Below, piece by piece: positions 1 through 5,437 of a DNA stretch of 5,560 nucleotides. The notes below the pieces were generated by a model. It was not told where the DNA came from, searched no databases, and was given only the letters and a program-made list of their open reading frames with translations. Source of the stretch: a bacterium (GTDB lineage: Bacteria; Zixibacteria; MSB-5A5; GN15; FEB-12); NCBI GenBank assembly GCA_030629485.1, contig DAOVOW010000161.1:1-5560 (forward strand), given 5' to 3'. The first letter of the stretch is position 1; each line of letters opens with the position of its first letter. Position numbers and translations under genes: made by a program.

Positions 1-2
1 AC

Positions 3-1049
3 CTTGAAGGGCTCGATCCTAATTCGATGATCGCCCCGATTACGCAACCGATCGGCAGCTACTGGCAGAAGGCCTATCCACGCATGAGTTGGTTCGGTCA
101 GCCGTACCAGATCACGGGCTGGGTCGACAACGGTACGGGTATTCTTGACTCGTGCGATGTCATAATAATCCGCGACGAATGGGGTACTGTGTGGAACGTT
201 CATGTTGAAGCGGTGGAGACCGACATTCTCACCAAGCCGCTACCGGATCCGTACATAAATGAGTACGACCACAACATCGACGGCTACCGGCCCATTCATG
301 GAGACCCAACCGGGACCATGTGGCATGAGTTGCGGCCGAATTACTGCGACCTGTGGCACGCCGATAAGTGGCTCGACAACGGCGACGGTGTCCTCAGTTA
401 CTGTGATACCCTGATGTTCAGGGGCCTGTACATGGAGGATTCAGTCCTCTGGAAGCACGTCGAGGAAGTGACCGGTACGCTCGTCCTGGTACCGGAAGAG
501 GGCGGCGACACCGTCTACATGGATTACATGTGTGGACGTCCTATGGCGGAGCCGTTTACATTTGCCGACTATCCGCTGGGGACCTTCTTCCACGAAGTGT
601 ATCCGACCTTCTGCCGGCTGTACATCTGGCAGGGCTGGGGGGACAACGGCAATCAAACTCTCGATGCCGGAGATCAACTCAGCATGCGGTCGGTACTGCC
701 GCCTGACAGTGGAACGGTCTACCCGTACATCGTGGTTGACTGGCAGACCGACATCATGACCACGATTATCGAAGCCCCGTCATGCTGCATGCCGCCGATT
801 AGGGGCAACATCGACATGGATGCGGCCGATCAGATCGACATATCCGACCTGGTCTACCTGGTCGATTACATGTTCACCGGTGGTCCGGCGCCGACGTGCT
901 GGGCAGAGGCTAACGTCGACTGTAGTGACGATGGAAACGGTGTCGATGGCCCCGAGGATATCGACATCTCCGACCTCGTCTACCTGGTCGACTATATGTT
1001 CAATCAGGGTCCGACGCCTTGTCGTTGCGACTGCGCTGATTGTCCGTAA
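3..1049 (+). CDS. Secreted multi-module protein with C-terminal dockerin-like domain (5' partial)
   Basis: The function of this protein is unknown; it is probably exported and anchored or assembled at the cell surface. The frame is open to the left edge, and the first ATG (27) has no Shine-Dalgarno, so the true start lies outside the window. Residues below are counted from that ATG. Three related modules lie at about 8-70, 93-158 and 182-249. They share the pattern P-x-G-x-x-[WF]-x-[EK]-x-x-P, then W-x-DNG-x-x-x-L-x-x-[CG]-D, then an R and a [VL]-rich strand. A dockerin-like domain follows, with two repeats at about 259-288 and 295-331. Each carries the identical core DISDLVYLVDYMF, preceded by Asp/Asn-rich loops typical of Ca-binding. 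These loops are longer than in clostridial dockerins. A Cys-rich tail (CRCDCADC) ends the protein. Family knowledge: dockerins bind cohesins, but such tails are also common in non-cellulosomal FCB bacteria. No signal peptide can be seen because the N-terminus is missing. Confidence 0.85.
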   Translation, partial: LEGLDPNSMIAPITQPIGSYWQKAYPRMSWFGQPYQITGWVDNGTGILDSCDVIIIRDEWGTVWNVHVEAVETDILTKPLPDPYINEYDHNIDGYRPIHGDPTGTMWHELRPNYCDLWHADKWLDNGDGVLSYCDTLMFRGLYMEDSVLWKHVEEVTGTLVLVPEEGGDTVYMDYMCGRPMAEPFTFADYPLGTFFHEVYPTFCRLYIWQGWGDNGNQTLDAGDQLSMRSVLPPDSGTVYPYIVVDWQTDIMTTIIEAPSCCMPPIRGNIDMDAADQIDISDLVYLVDYMFTGGPAPTCWAEANVDCSDDGNGVDGPEDIDISDLVYLVDYMFNQGPTPCRCDCADCP

Positions 1050-1095
1050 GGGCTGGCAGTGCTGCGTTCCTGAGCGCGCTAGTTTTCGAACAAGC

Positions 1096-1129
1096 AGCCA
1101 TCCCCGATTCGTTCGGGGATGGCTTTTTT
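1096..1129 (+). terminator. Intrinsic terminator of the dockerin-protein gene
   Basis: A perfect 12-bp stem (1096-1107 with 1113-1124) closes a 5-nt loop and runs directly into TTTTTT (1124-1129). It lies 46 bp after the TAA stop. It is a textbook Rho-independent terminator and separates this gene from the ferredoxin unit. Confidence 0.93.
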
Positions 1130-1189
1130 GCTGCATATATCAGGCGCAAAGAGAATAACAGCACCACACATTTTTTCCCAAAAATTCTC

Positions 1190-1217
1190 TTGAATTACCT
1201 TTTGATTCGACTATATT
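1190..1217 (+). promoter_or_regulatory. Putative sigma70-type promoter of the ferredoxin gene
   Basis: A TTGAAT box (1190-1195) and a TATATT box (1212-1217) are separated by 16 bp in a locally AT-rich stretch just after the previous terminator. Transcription would start near 1224, giving a leader of about 40 nt. The assignment rests on consensus resemblance and position only. Confidence 0.55.
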
Positions 1218-1248
1218 CCCCCGCGAATTGAACGATTAACTTTGTGTT

Positions 1249-1253
1249 GGAGG
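1249..1253 (+). promoter_or_regulatory. Ribosome binding site of the ferredoxin gene
   Basis: GGAGG stands 8 nt before the ATG at 1262. It decides the start: the in-frame GTG at 1244 lies upstream of this site and so is not the initiator. Confidence 0.85.
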
Positions 1254-1261
1254 AAACTGAA

Positions 1262-1459
1262 ATGGCTATGTTCATAACCGATGAATGCACTGCCTGCGGT
1301 CTCTGCACGCCGGAGTGTCCCACCGAATCGATTACCGAGAATGATATATTCGTCATTGATCCGGATACCTGCAACGAATGTGAAGACCAGGATGACGGTC
1401 CGCAGTGTGTCGAAGTCTGTCCGGTTGACTGTATCGTGAAGGCCGAAAAGCCGGCATAG
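1262..1459 (+). CDS. 2[4Fe-4S] bacterial-type ferredoxin
   Basis: This is a small cytoplasmic electron carrier of 65 residues. The first cluster motif is C9-x2-C12-x2-C15-x3-C19-P. The second is C37-x2-C40-x8-C49-x3-C53-P. In the family, the fourth Cys of each motif ligates the opposite cluster. The eight-residue gap between C40 and C49 is longer than the two residues of clostridial ferredoxins and matches the Allochromatium/YfhL-type ferredoxins, whose clusters have unusually low potentials. An extra cysteine, C57, lies beyond the motif. The protein is acidic, as expected for a ferredoxin. The gene is monocistronic, with its own promoter, Shine-Dalgarno and terminator, so the window does not reveal its redox partner. 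The family assignment is very secure; the specific partner is unknown. Confidence 0.95.
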   Translation: MAMFITDECTACGLCTPECPTESITENDIFVIDPDTCNECEDQDDGPQCVEVCPVDCIVKAEKPA

Positions 1460-1478
1460 GCTTTAGATCGATTGTCAC

Positions 1479-1503
1479 AAGCCGTCCGACCGGGCGGCTT
1501 TTT
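1479..1503 (+). terminator. Intrinsic terminator of the ferredoxin gene
   Basis: A 9-bp stem (1479-1487 with 1492-1500, one G-T pair) with the tetraloop GACC is followed by a T run (1499-1503). It lies about 20 bp after the stop codon. Confidence 0.88.
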
Positions 1504-1523
1504 CAATGCCAAAAACAGATGCC

Positions 1524-1598
1524 AAGAAAAAGAGGGTGCTCGTCTGGTTGGGTAGAGGGGGCTAGAAAACTACCCAGGGACAGCAGAGAGTCACCCTC
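1524..1598 (-). terminator. Large structured terminator of the minus-strand operon
   Basis: Read on the minus strand, GAGGGTG (1598-1592) pairs with CACCCTC (1538-1532) and is followed at once by TTTTTCTT (1531-1524). Inside lies a second perfect pairing (1550-1555 with 1570-1575, extendable by an A-T and a G-T pair), so the whole is a long imperfect hairpin of about 67 nt. It lies about 80 bp past the TAA of the DUF1573-like gene, back to back with the ferredoxin terminator. The T tract supports a terminator, while the length of the structure is unusual. Confidence 0.65.
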
Positions 1599-1676
1599 GT
1601 CACATTCAAGGTATGACCGGTCTGTGGCCGGTGTCAAGCTAATTGTTTTGTCGACCAGGAGACGGTGGAACTTGCG

Positions 1677-2384
1677 TTAGTACTTTACGATTTTCACGGG
1701 AATCGTCAGAATCACCGGCTTCTGATCCTTCGCCGTCGTGACGTGCAAAGTGAAACTGGATGAATACGTACCGGACGCTAAACCCTCCGCCGGGGTAACC
1801 CTGATAGTTAAGATTTCACCCCGTGCCGCCTTTGGTTTAACCAAATCGATGTCGAACGTCGTGTCACCGCAGTCAACAAGTTCCCAACTAATCTGATCGA
1901 AAGCTCGGTTCTTCAGCGTGACATTCTTTGCGCCCGCACCCGGCAGGAAAAACAGCGAAAACGGCTTGGGTTTGAGGTTGCCGTACCATTGCCCGATGGT
2001 TGAAAGATAGTAGAACTTAACTTCGGGGTATTCAGGGTCATCCAGTTCCACCGTTGCCGACTTGGTCGTTGGCCCATAGTAGTTGCGAGTCAAGAAATCC
2101 AGGTGGAAGAAGGCAGTGTCACCAGGGTCGATTTGTGAGTCGGTGGTCCTGATATGTGAACAGTCGCAGGAGGTCGCAACTCTCTTGATTGGTACCGGTT
2201 CGGAACCGTTGTTGACGATATAGTAGGTATGAAACAGCATGAAATCGATGCCCACATGCCCGAAGTCAAACACCTGTTCTGAGTATACTAATCGGCCAGG
2301 CCTGGCTGCTTCCTCGGAGGGCTCGCCGACTGCGCCGGATGTGAGAATGAGCAGCAGAGACATTACAGCAACAATTGTCTTCAA
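1677..2384 (-). CDS. Exported DUF1573-like (ASH/Ig-fold) protein
   Basis: This 235-residue protein is probably secreted or periplasmic. Residues 1-20 form a signal peptide: a Lys, a hydrophobic core (SLLLIL), then a likely cleavage after A-V-G. Residues 35-130 match the DUF1573 pattern: VFDFG (38-42), a strand ending in NNG (58-60), TSCDC (71-75; the family usually has TSCGC) and a DPGDTA turn (86-91). A second beta-rich domain fills about 137-235 and ends in a strand typical of Ig-like folds. The family's role is unsettled; it is widespread in Bacteroidota and relatives. The start is TTG at 2384, chosen because GGAGGT lies 6 nt upstream; the first internal ATG (codon 8) would be too far away. 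The gene overlaps the preceding enzyme's stop by 4 nt, which suggests translational coupling. A functional link to that enzyme is not evident. Confidence 0.85.
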   Translation of the reverse strand: MKTIVAVMSLLLILTSGAVGEPSEEAARPGRLVYSEQVFDFGHVGIDFMLFHTYYIVNNGSEPVPIKRVATSCDCSHIRTTDSQIDPGDTAFFHLDFLTRNYYGPTTKSATVELDDPEYPEVKFYYLSTIGQWYGNLKPKPFSLFFLPGAGAKNVTLKNRAFDQISWELVDCGDTTFDIDLVKPKAARGEILTIRVTPAEGLASGTYSSSFTLHVTTAKDQKPVILTIPVKIVKY

Positions 2385-3370
2385 GAGCCGACCTCCGAAT
2401 CCGGCAGGAACCCGTGTTGGGTCATCCAGTCGTCATTGAAACACTTACTCAAGTACTTTATACCACCATCGGCAAAAATGCCCACGATAAGAGCCTCCGG
2501 TGCAGCTTCCCGCGCTACCTGTTCCATGGCCCAGGCTACGCTGCCCGAAGAACCACCAGCCGAGATACCCTCGCGTCTGGTGACTTCACGTGCTCGCAGG
2601 AACGAGTCACGATCGGATACCGTAATGACCTCATCGACCAGTTCGGGAAGCATAGCGTCAGTCGGTACATCGGTACCGATCCCTTCCACCTTGTATGGTT
2701 TCGCCTCGGTAATCCTGCTTTCGTTTATCAGGTCGGCGAAAATAGATCCTTCCGGGTCAACCGCCACCGCCCTGATGTTCGGGTTTTTCTCCTTCAGGAA
2801 ACGAGCTGCTCCGGAGAACGTCCCTCCGGTGCCGATACCGCACACGAAATGTGTGATCCTGCCGTCGGTGTCTTCCCATATTTCCGGACCCGTTGTCAGG
2901 TAGTGTGCTTCGATGTTCTCCGGGCTGTTGTACTGGTTGAGGTCGAACCAGCCGTTTTCCTTTGCCAGTCGGCGTGCAACCATGTAAAAGCCCTTGGGGT
3001 CGTCGTGCATTGTCTCCGGTGTGACGATCACCTCCGCACCAAACGATCTAATCAGGTCGGTTTTTTCCTTGCTCGTCTTAACGGGTGTCGTCACCACCGC
3101 CTTCAAGCCCAGCACCTGACAGACCATCGCCATCGACGCGCCGGTATTGCCGGAAGTATTGTCGACCACGGTGTCGCCCGGTTTGAGCCGACCCTCGTCC
3201 ATCGCTTTGCGAATGATGTGCAGGGCCATTCGGTCCTTGACGGAACCGGTCGGGTTGAGAAAGTCGAGTTTGGCATACACTTCCGGCCCGTTCTCCGGAA
3301 TACCGGTACGCAACCGCACTAAGGGTGTGCGACCGACGAGCTCGAGTATGTTGTCATAGGTCTTCATCAT
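2381..3370 (-). CDS. PLP-dependent cysteine synthase / cystathionine beta-synthase-like enzyme
   Basis: This is a 329-residue cytosolic fold-type II PLP enzyme of sulfur amino acid metabolism. It would catalyse beta-replacement on an activated serine: sulfide giving cysteine, or homocysteine giving cystathionine. The PLP Schiff-base lysine is K45 in NPTGSVKDR. The substrate loop is TSGNTG (72-77) and the phosphate-binding loop GIGTGGT (178-184). The GGSSGS segment (272-277) lies near the PLP ring nitrogen. The segments VDPEGSI (204-210), VEGIG (228-232) and the end DDWMTQHGFL resemble the catalytic core of cystathionine beta-synthase more than CysK. The N-terminal heme segment and C-terminal CBS domains of the animal enzyme are absent, and the length fits a bare catalytic core. 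M1 has AGGAAG 11 nt upstream; a second ATG follows at once, so the start is uncertain by one codon. It is the first gene of a two-gene operon. The family is certain; the sulfur donor is not. Confidence 0.92.
   Translation of the reverse strand: MMKTYDNILELVGRTPLVRLRTGIPENGPEVYAKLDFLNPTGSVKDRMALHIIRKAMDEGRLKPGDTVVDNTSGNTGASMAMVCQVLGLKAVVTTPVKTSKEKTDLIRSFGAEVIVTPETMHDDPKGFYMVARRLAKENGWFDLNQYNSPENIEAHYLTTGPEIWEDTDGRITHFVCGIGTGGTFSGAARFLKEKNPNIRAVAVDPEGSIFADLINESRITEAKPYKVEGIGTDVPTDAMLPELVDEVITVSDRDSFLRAREVTRREGISAGGSSGSVAWAMEQVAREAAPEALIVGIFADGGIKYLSKCFNDDWMTQHGFLPDSEVGS
2391..2396 (-). promoter_or_regulatory. Ribosome binding site supporting a TTG start
   Basis: On the minus strand GGAGGT lies 6 nt before the TTG at 2384, inside the last codons of the upstream PLP enzyme gene. 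It fixes the unusual TTG start and gives the downstream gene its own loading site despite the overlap. Confidence 0.8.
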
Positions 3371-3388
3371 GCATCAACGAACTTCCTA

Positions 3389-3416
3389 ATCTTATACATT
3401 CAATAACCTTTTTCAA
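3389..3416 (-). promoter_or_regulatory. Possible promoter of the minus-strand operon
   Basis: On the minus strand TTGAAA (3416-3411) is followed by TATAAG (3396-3391, spacing 14) or TAAGAT (3394-3389, spacing 16). Neither combination is close to ideal. No riboswitch-like fold was recognised in the 211-bp divergent gap. Confidence 0.35.
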
Positions 3417-3517
3417 GAAGATAATTGTGCCTGATGCGGGAACGCGGGGAAAATCACCCGCTGCCGGTTTGCGACAACGCCACGTGCCGGTAACGGAGGA
3501 AACAGGGTCTCGCTGAC

Positions 3518-3546
3518 TTGACATGCCAGTTATAGTTCGATATACT
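3518..3546 (+). promoter_or_regulatory. Near-consensus sigma70 promoter of the propeller lipoprotein gene
   Basis: A perfect TTGACA (3518-3523) and TATACT (3541-3546; five of six consensus bases) are separated by exactly 17 bp. Transcription would begin near 3553, giving a leader of about 30 nt that contains the ribosome binding site. The strength of the match suggests strong, constitutive expression. Confidence 0.85.
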
Positions 3547-3570
3547 CTGAGCCAGATCATTCCGATTATT

Positions 3571-3576
3571 GGAGGT
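3571..3576 (+). promoter_or_regulatory. Ribosome binding site supporting a GTG start
   Basis: GGAGGT ends 5 nt before the GTG at 3582. No in-frame ATG lies nearby, and the residues after this GTG form a good signal peptide, so the GTG start is well supported. Confidence 0.85.
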
Positions 3577-3581
3577 GTCAG

Positions 3582-4784
3582 GTGAGAATTATTTTACAGA
3601 CGGCGGTTGTTGGGCTATTGCTGATCATGGGCGGTTGCGGTGATGACAACCCCGTTAACAATAACGGCGGTGGAACGAACCGGGTATGGGAGAGAACTTT
3701 CGGCGGTACCGGTTGCGATCAAGGGTATTCGGTTGCGGTCACCGGTGACCACGGCTACGTTGTCACTGGCTCGACCAGATCCTTCGGCGGCAACGGCCCC
3801 GACGTCTACCTAATAAGAACGAATGCTGCCGGTGATACGCTCTGGACGAAAGCGCACGATGGCGGCTCCGACGATATCGGTTACTCAGTCGCCGTAACCA
3901 GCGATGGTGGTTTCATAATTGCGGGCGAAACCAACTCAATCGGCGCCGGAGGCACTGACGCCTATCTCATAAAGACTGATGCTCTTGGTGACACCATCTG
4001 GACGCGAGCCTATGGCGGCACCGACGACGACCTGGCATACTCAGTCGCACCGACCGACGATGGCGGCTATATCATAGTCGGCAAGACGGCCTCGTATGGC
4101 GCCGGCGCAGCAGATGTCTACCTCATCAAAATCAACGCTTTCGGTGATACCGCCTGGACTAGGACCTACGGCGGTTTACAGGACGATTATGGTGAATCAG
4201 TCGCTTTGGCTGGCGACGGTGGCTATGTGGTGGCCGGTCACACTAACTCGTTTGGCGCCGGGGACATCGACGTTTACGTGATAAAGACGGATGCGGCCGG
4301 AGACACTGTCTGGACCCGAACCTACGGCGGTGGAAGTTGGGACTACGGCCACGCGATTGCCGCGACCACCGACAGTGGGTTTGTCATAGTGGGCCGAACG
4401 GAATCGTTTGGTAACGGACCCGATGTATACGTGGTGAAGATCGATGCCGCCGGAGATACTCTGTGGACAAGAACCTATGGCGGCACCAGTATCGACCGAG
4501 GCTACGCAGTCGCCCCGACCAATGACGGCGGGTGCTGCGTAGCGGGCTTCACAATGTCAACACCCACTGGATTCGCCGATGCCTACATAATCAAGATCAA
4601 TGCTTCGGGTACAACCGTCTGGATCAGAACGGTTGGGGGAGATCTCGGCGAAACCGCACAGTCGGTTGCTCCAACCAGCGACGGCGGTTGCATCGTGGCA
4701 GGTTATACTTATTCCTTCGGCGCGGGATTGTCCGATGTGTATTTGATAAAGCTCGATGCCGGTGGGAACTTGCCGATCGAGTAG
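3582..4784 (+). CDS. Lipoprotein with seven ~52-residue repeats (predicted beta-propeller)
   Basis: This is a 400-residue exported lipoprotein of unknown ligand. Residues 2-18 form a signal peptide and C19 in LIMGGC is the likely lipidated cysteine; the lipobox is loose, with M at -3. A short Asn/Gly-rich linker follows. Seven tandem repeats then start at about residues 38, 90, 142, 194, 246, 297 and 349, with a period of 51-52. The consensus is RTYGG, about 6 residues, [YF]SVA.T.DGG[YF]I[IV].G.T.SFGAG, D.YLIK.DA.GDT.WT. Four strands per repeat and seven copies suggest a closed seven-bladed propeller; this fold is inferred. Blade 6 is the most divergent (STPTG in place of SFGAG) and has adjacent Cys (318-319), while blade 7 has C370 near the equivalent position. 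Related repeats are common in FCB-group surface proteins. The gene starts from its own strong promoter. No clear terminator follows. Confidence 0.88.
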   Translation: MRIILQTAVVGLLLIMGGCGDDNPVNNNGGGTNRVWERTFGGTGCDQGYSVAVTGDHGYVVTGSTRSFGGNGPDVYLIRTNAAGDTLWTKAHDGGSDDIGYSVAVTSDGGFIIAGETNSIGAGGTDAYLIKTDALGDTIWTRAYGGTDDDLAYSVAPTDDGGYIIVGKTASYGAGAADVYLIKINAFGDTAWTRTYGGLQDDYGESVALAGDGGYVVAGHTNSFGAGDIDVYVIKTDAAGDTVWTRTYGGGSWDYGHAIAATTDSGFVIVGRTESFGNGPDVYVVKIDAAGDTLWTRTYGGTSIDRGYAVAPTNDGGCCVAGFTMSTPTGFADAYIIKINASGTTVWIRTVGGDLGETAQSVAPTSDGGCIVAGYTYSFGAGLSDVYLIKLDAGGNLPIE

Positions 4785-4802
4785 CCGGCGGCGCACCCAC
4801 AG

Positions 4803-4931
4803 ACACGGCAGCGATTCCGGGCCGCCACGGAACATGTAATCGATGAGATACAGCAGGTCGGCGATGTCGAGCGGCTTGATGCCGCTGGCGGTGTTCGATA
4901 TCGCGAGGGGCAAAAAACCACTTGCCAAATC
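4803..4931 (-). pseudogene. Remnant of a dockerin-like repeat (antisense)
   Basis: The minus strand encodes PLDIADLLYLIDYMFRGGP, which matches 13 of 17 positions of the dockerin repeat at the left of the window (DISDLVYLVDYMFTGGP), and then ESLPC. The open frame is short on its N-terminal side, with an in-frame TGA at 4991-4989. There is no ATG, no ribosome binding site, and no second dockerin repeat. On the other side the frame runs without homology into the antisense of the lipoprotein gene. This looks like the surviving scrap of a dockerin-bearing gene, not an active gene. The boundaries are approximate. Confidence 0.6.
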
Positions 4932-4962
4932 TCCCGTTATAGCTAGTATAGAGATCGTGCGC

Positions 4963-4985
4963 GGCGGATGTCCACATCTGCCGCC
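4963..4985. repeat. GC-rich palindrome
   Basis: GGCGG (4963-4967) pairs with CCGCC (4981-4985), and ATGT (4968-4971) can pair with ACAT (4974-4977) after a 3-nt bulge. It lies in the non-coding stretch between the lipoprotein gene and the tRNA. It resembles REP-like intergenic palindromes in layout; its role is unknown. Confidence 0.45.
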
Positions 4986-5004
4986 CGGTCAAGCCGGATC
5001 CCAC

Positions 5005-5030
5005 GGCGGCGCATGTGAATATACGCCGCC
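5005..5030. repeat. GC-rich inverted repeat upstream of the tRNA
   Basis: GGCGGCG (5005-5011) and CGCCGCC (5024-5030) form a perfect 7-bp stem around an AT-rich 12-nt loop. No T tract follows, so it is not an intrinsic terminator in the plus direction. It ends about 20 bp before the tRNA -10 box. Confidence 0.55.
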
Positions 5031-5049
5031 TACGATGTGCAACCGATAG

Positions 5050-5055
5050 TATAAT
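5050..5055 (+). promoter_or_regulatory. Likely -10 box of the tRNA-Gly gene
   Basis: A perfect TATAAT ends 9 bp before the first tRNA base, which would put the start only a few nucleotides ahead of the mature 5' end. No good -35 box is visible at 16-18 bp. Confidence 0.45.
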
Positions 5056-5064
5056 AGACAGCCA

Positions 5065-5137
5065 GCGGGAGTAACTCAGTTGGTAGAGTCACAGCCTTCC
5101 AAGCTGTTGGTCGCGAGTTCGAGCCTCGTCTCCCGCT
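5065..5137 (+). tRNA. tRNA-Gly (anticodon UCC)
   Basis: This is a complete 73-nt cloverleaf reading GGA, and probably GGG, glycine codons. The acceptor stem GCGGGAG/CTCCCGC (5065-5071 with 5130-5136) is perfect. The D stem ACTC/GAGT (5074-5077, 5086-5089) encloses an AGTTGGTA loop. The anticodon stem ACAGC/GCTGT (5091-5095, 5103-5107) encloses CTTCCAA, with the anticodon TCC at 5098-5100. The variable loop has 5 nt. The T stem GCGAG/CTCGT (5113-5117, 5125-5129; one G-U) encloses TTCGAGC. The discriminator is U, as expected for glycine. CCA is not encoded, so a CCA-adding enzyme must supply it. A run of seven T (5137-5143) follows immediately and may serve as a terminator. Confidence 0.97.
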
Positions 5138-5166
5138 TTTTTTCGTGCCATCATCACAATGTGGGC

Positions 5167-5205
5167 GGCAAACGCCCTCGTTTGCCCGTCGGACGCCAAG
5201 GCGTC
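5167..5205. repeat. Two adjacent short palindromes
   Basis: GGCAAACG (5167-5174) and CGTTTGCC (5179-5186) form a perfect 8-bp stem around CCCT. Six bases later GACGCC-AA-GGCGTC (5192-5205) is a second near-perfect palindrome. Neither has a T tract, so terminators are unlikely. Confidence 0.6.
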
Positions 5206-5207
5206 AT

Positions 5208-5225
5208 CCTGAGCGGAGTCGAAGG
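5208..5225. repeat. Dispersed intergenic repeat motif (CCTGAGCGGAGTCGAAGG)
   Basis: This motif recurs in intergenic DNA of many bacteria, usually as (C)ATCCTGAGCG.AGTCGAAGG. Its reverse translation yields the familiar spurious peptide FDSAQDD. Only one copy is in this window, so its repeat nature comes from general knowledge and not from the sequence. Confidence 0.55.
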
Positions 5226-5254
5226 GTGGCGCACGCCTGGTGCTCCCGGGCTTA

Positions 5255-5437
5255 GGGCTTGTTGATAAACCCTCGTCTGTGTTATTGCGAACCCGCCGGC
5301 TACAAGTGGCTCGCAATGCCGGGTGTGGCAATCTCAATTTGTTGGGTGACCTGGAGGATGAGATTGCCGCGCTCCTAACGGCATAAGTGCCTTCGGTCGC
5401 TCGCAATGACAGGAATTGGACCTTTTTTAACAAGCCC
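5255..5437. repeat. MITE-like nested palindromic element
   Basis: Three inverted-repeat pairs are nested. The outermost is GGGCTTGTT (5255-5263) with AACAAGCCC (5429-5437), and the similarity continues into an A-rich/T-rich flank. Next is TGTTATTGCGA (5280-5290) with TCGCAATGACA (5401-5411), with one G-T wobble. The innermost is GGCAATCTCA (5327-5336) with TGAGATTGCC (5359-5368), which is perfect. GCTCGCAATG also occurs twice in direct orientation (5309, 5399). The ATTGCGA/GAGATTGCC motifs belong to a type of intergenic repeat seen across many bacterial genomes. It has no coding capacity. No target-site duplication is obvious. Confidence 0.65.

Noticed and set aside
27..29. ATG at 27 as the true start of the dockerin protein
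   Set aside because: There is no ribosome site or signal peptide, and the same frame is open to the window edge with residues that fit an inter-module linker.
1244..1261. GTG at 1244 as the ferredoxin start
   Set aside because: The GGAGG lies downstream of this GTG and is well placed for the ATG at 1262; the shorter protein fits the family.
2375..3322. 315-residue plus-strand open frame opposite the PLP enzyme
   Set aside because: It is antisense to a clearly conserved enzyme and its translation shows no domain pattern; it arises from the codon use of the real gene.
3436..3464. GCGGG...CCCGC inverted repeat in the divergent intergenic region
   Set aside because: The pairing is short with no T tract or conserved context; I cannot support an operator or terminator.
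3523..3585. 20-residue frame whose TGA overlaps the GTG of the lipoprotein gene, as a leader peptide
   Set aside because: Its ATG overlaps the -35 box, so it would not be on the transcript from this promoter, and it has no Shine-Dalgarno.
4557..4802. Minus-strand continuation of the dockerin-remnant frame into the lipoprotein gene
   Set aside because: Past the GGPESLPC segment the translation is only the antisense of the propeller repeats, without recognisable homology.
4787..4826. GGCGGC...GCCGCC as terminator of the lipoprotein gene
   Set aside because: The 6-bp arms are 28 nt apart and no T tract follows.
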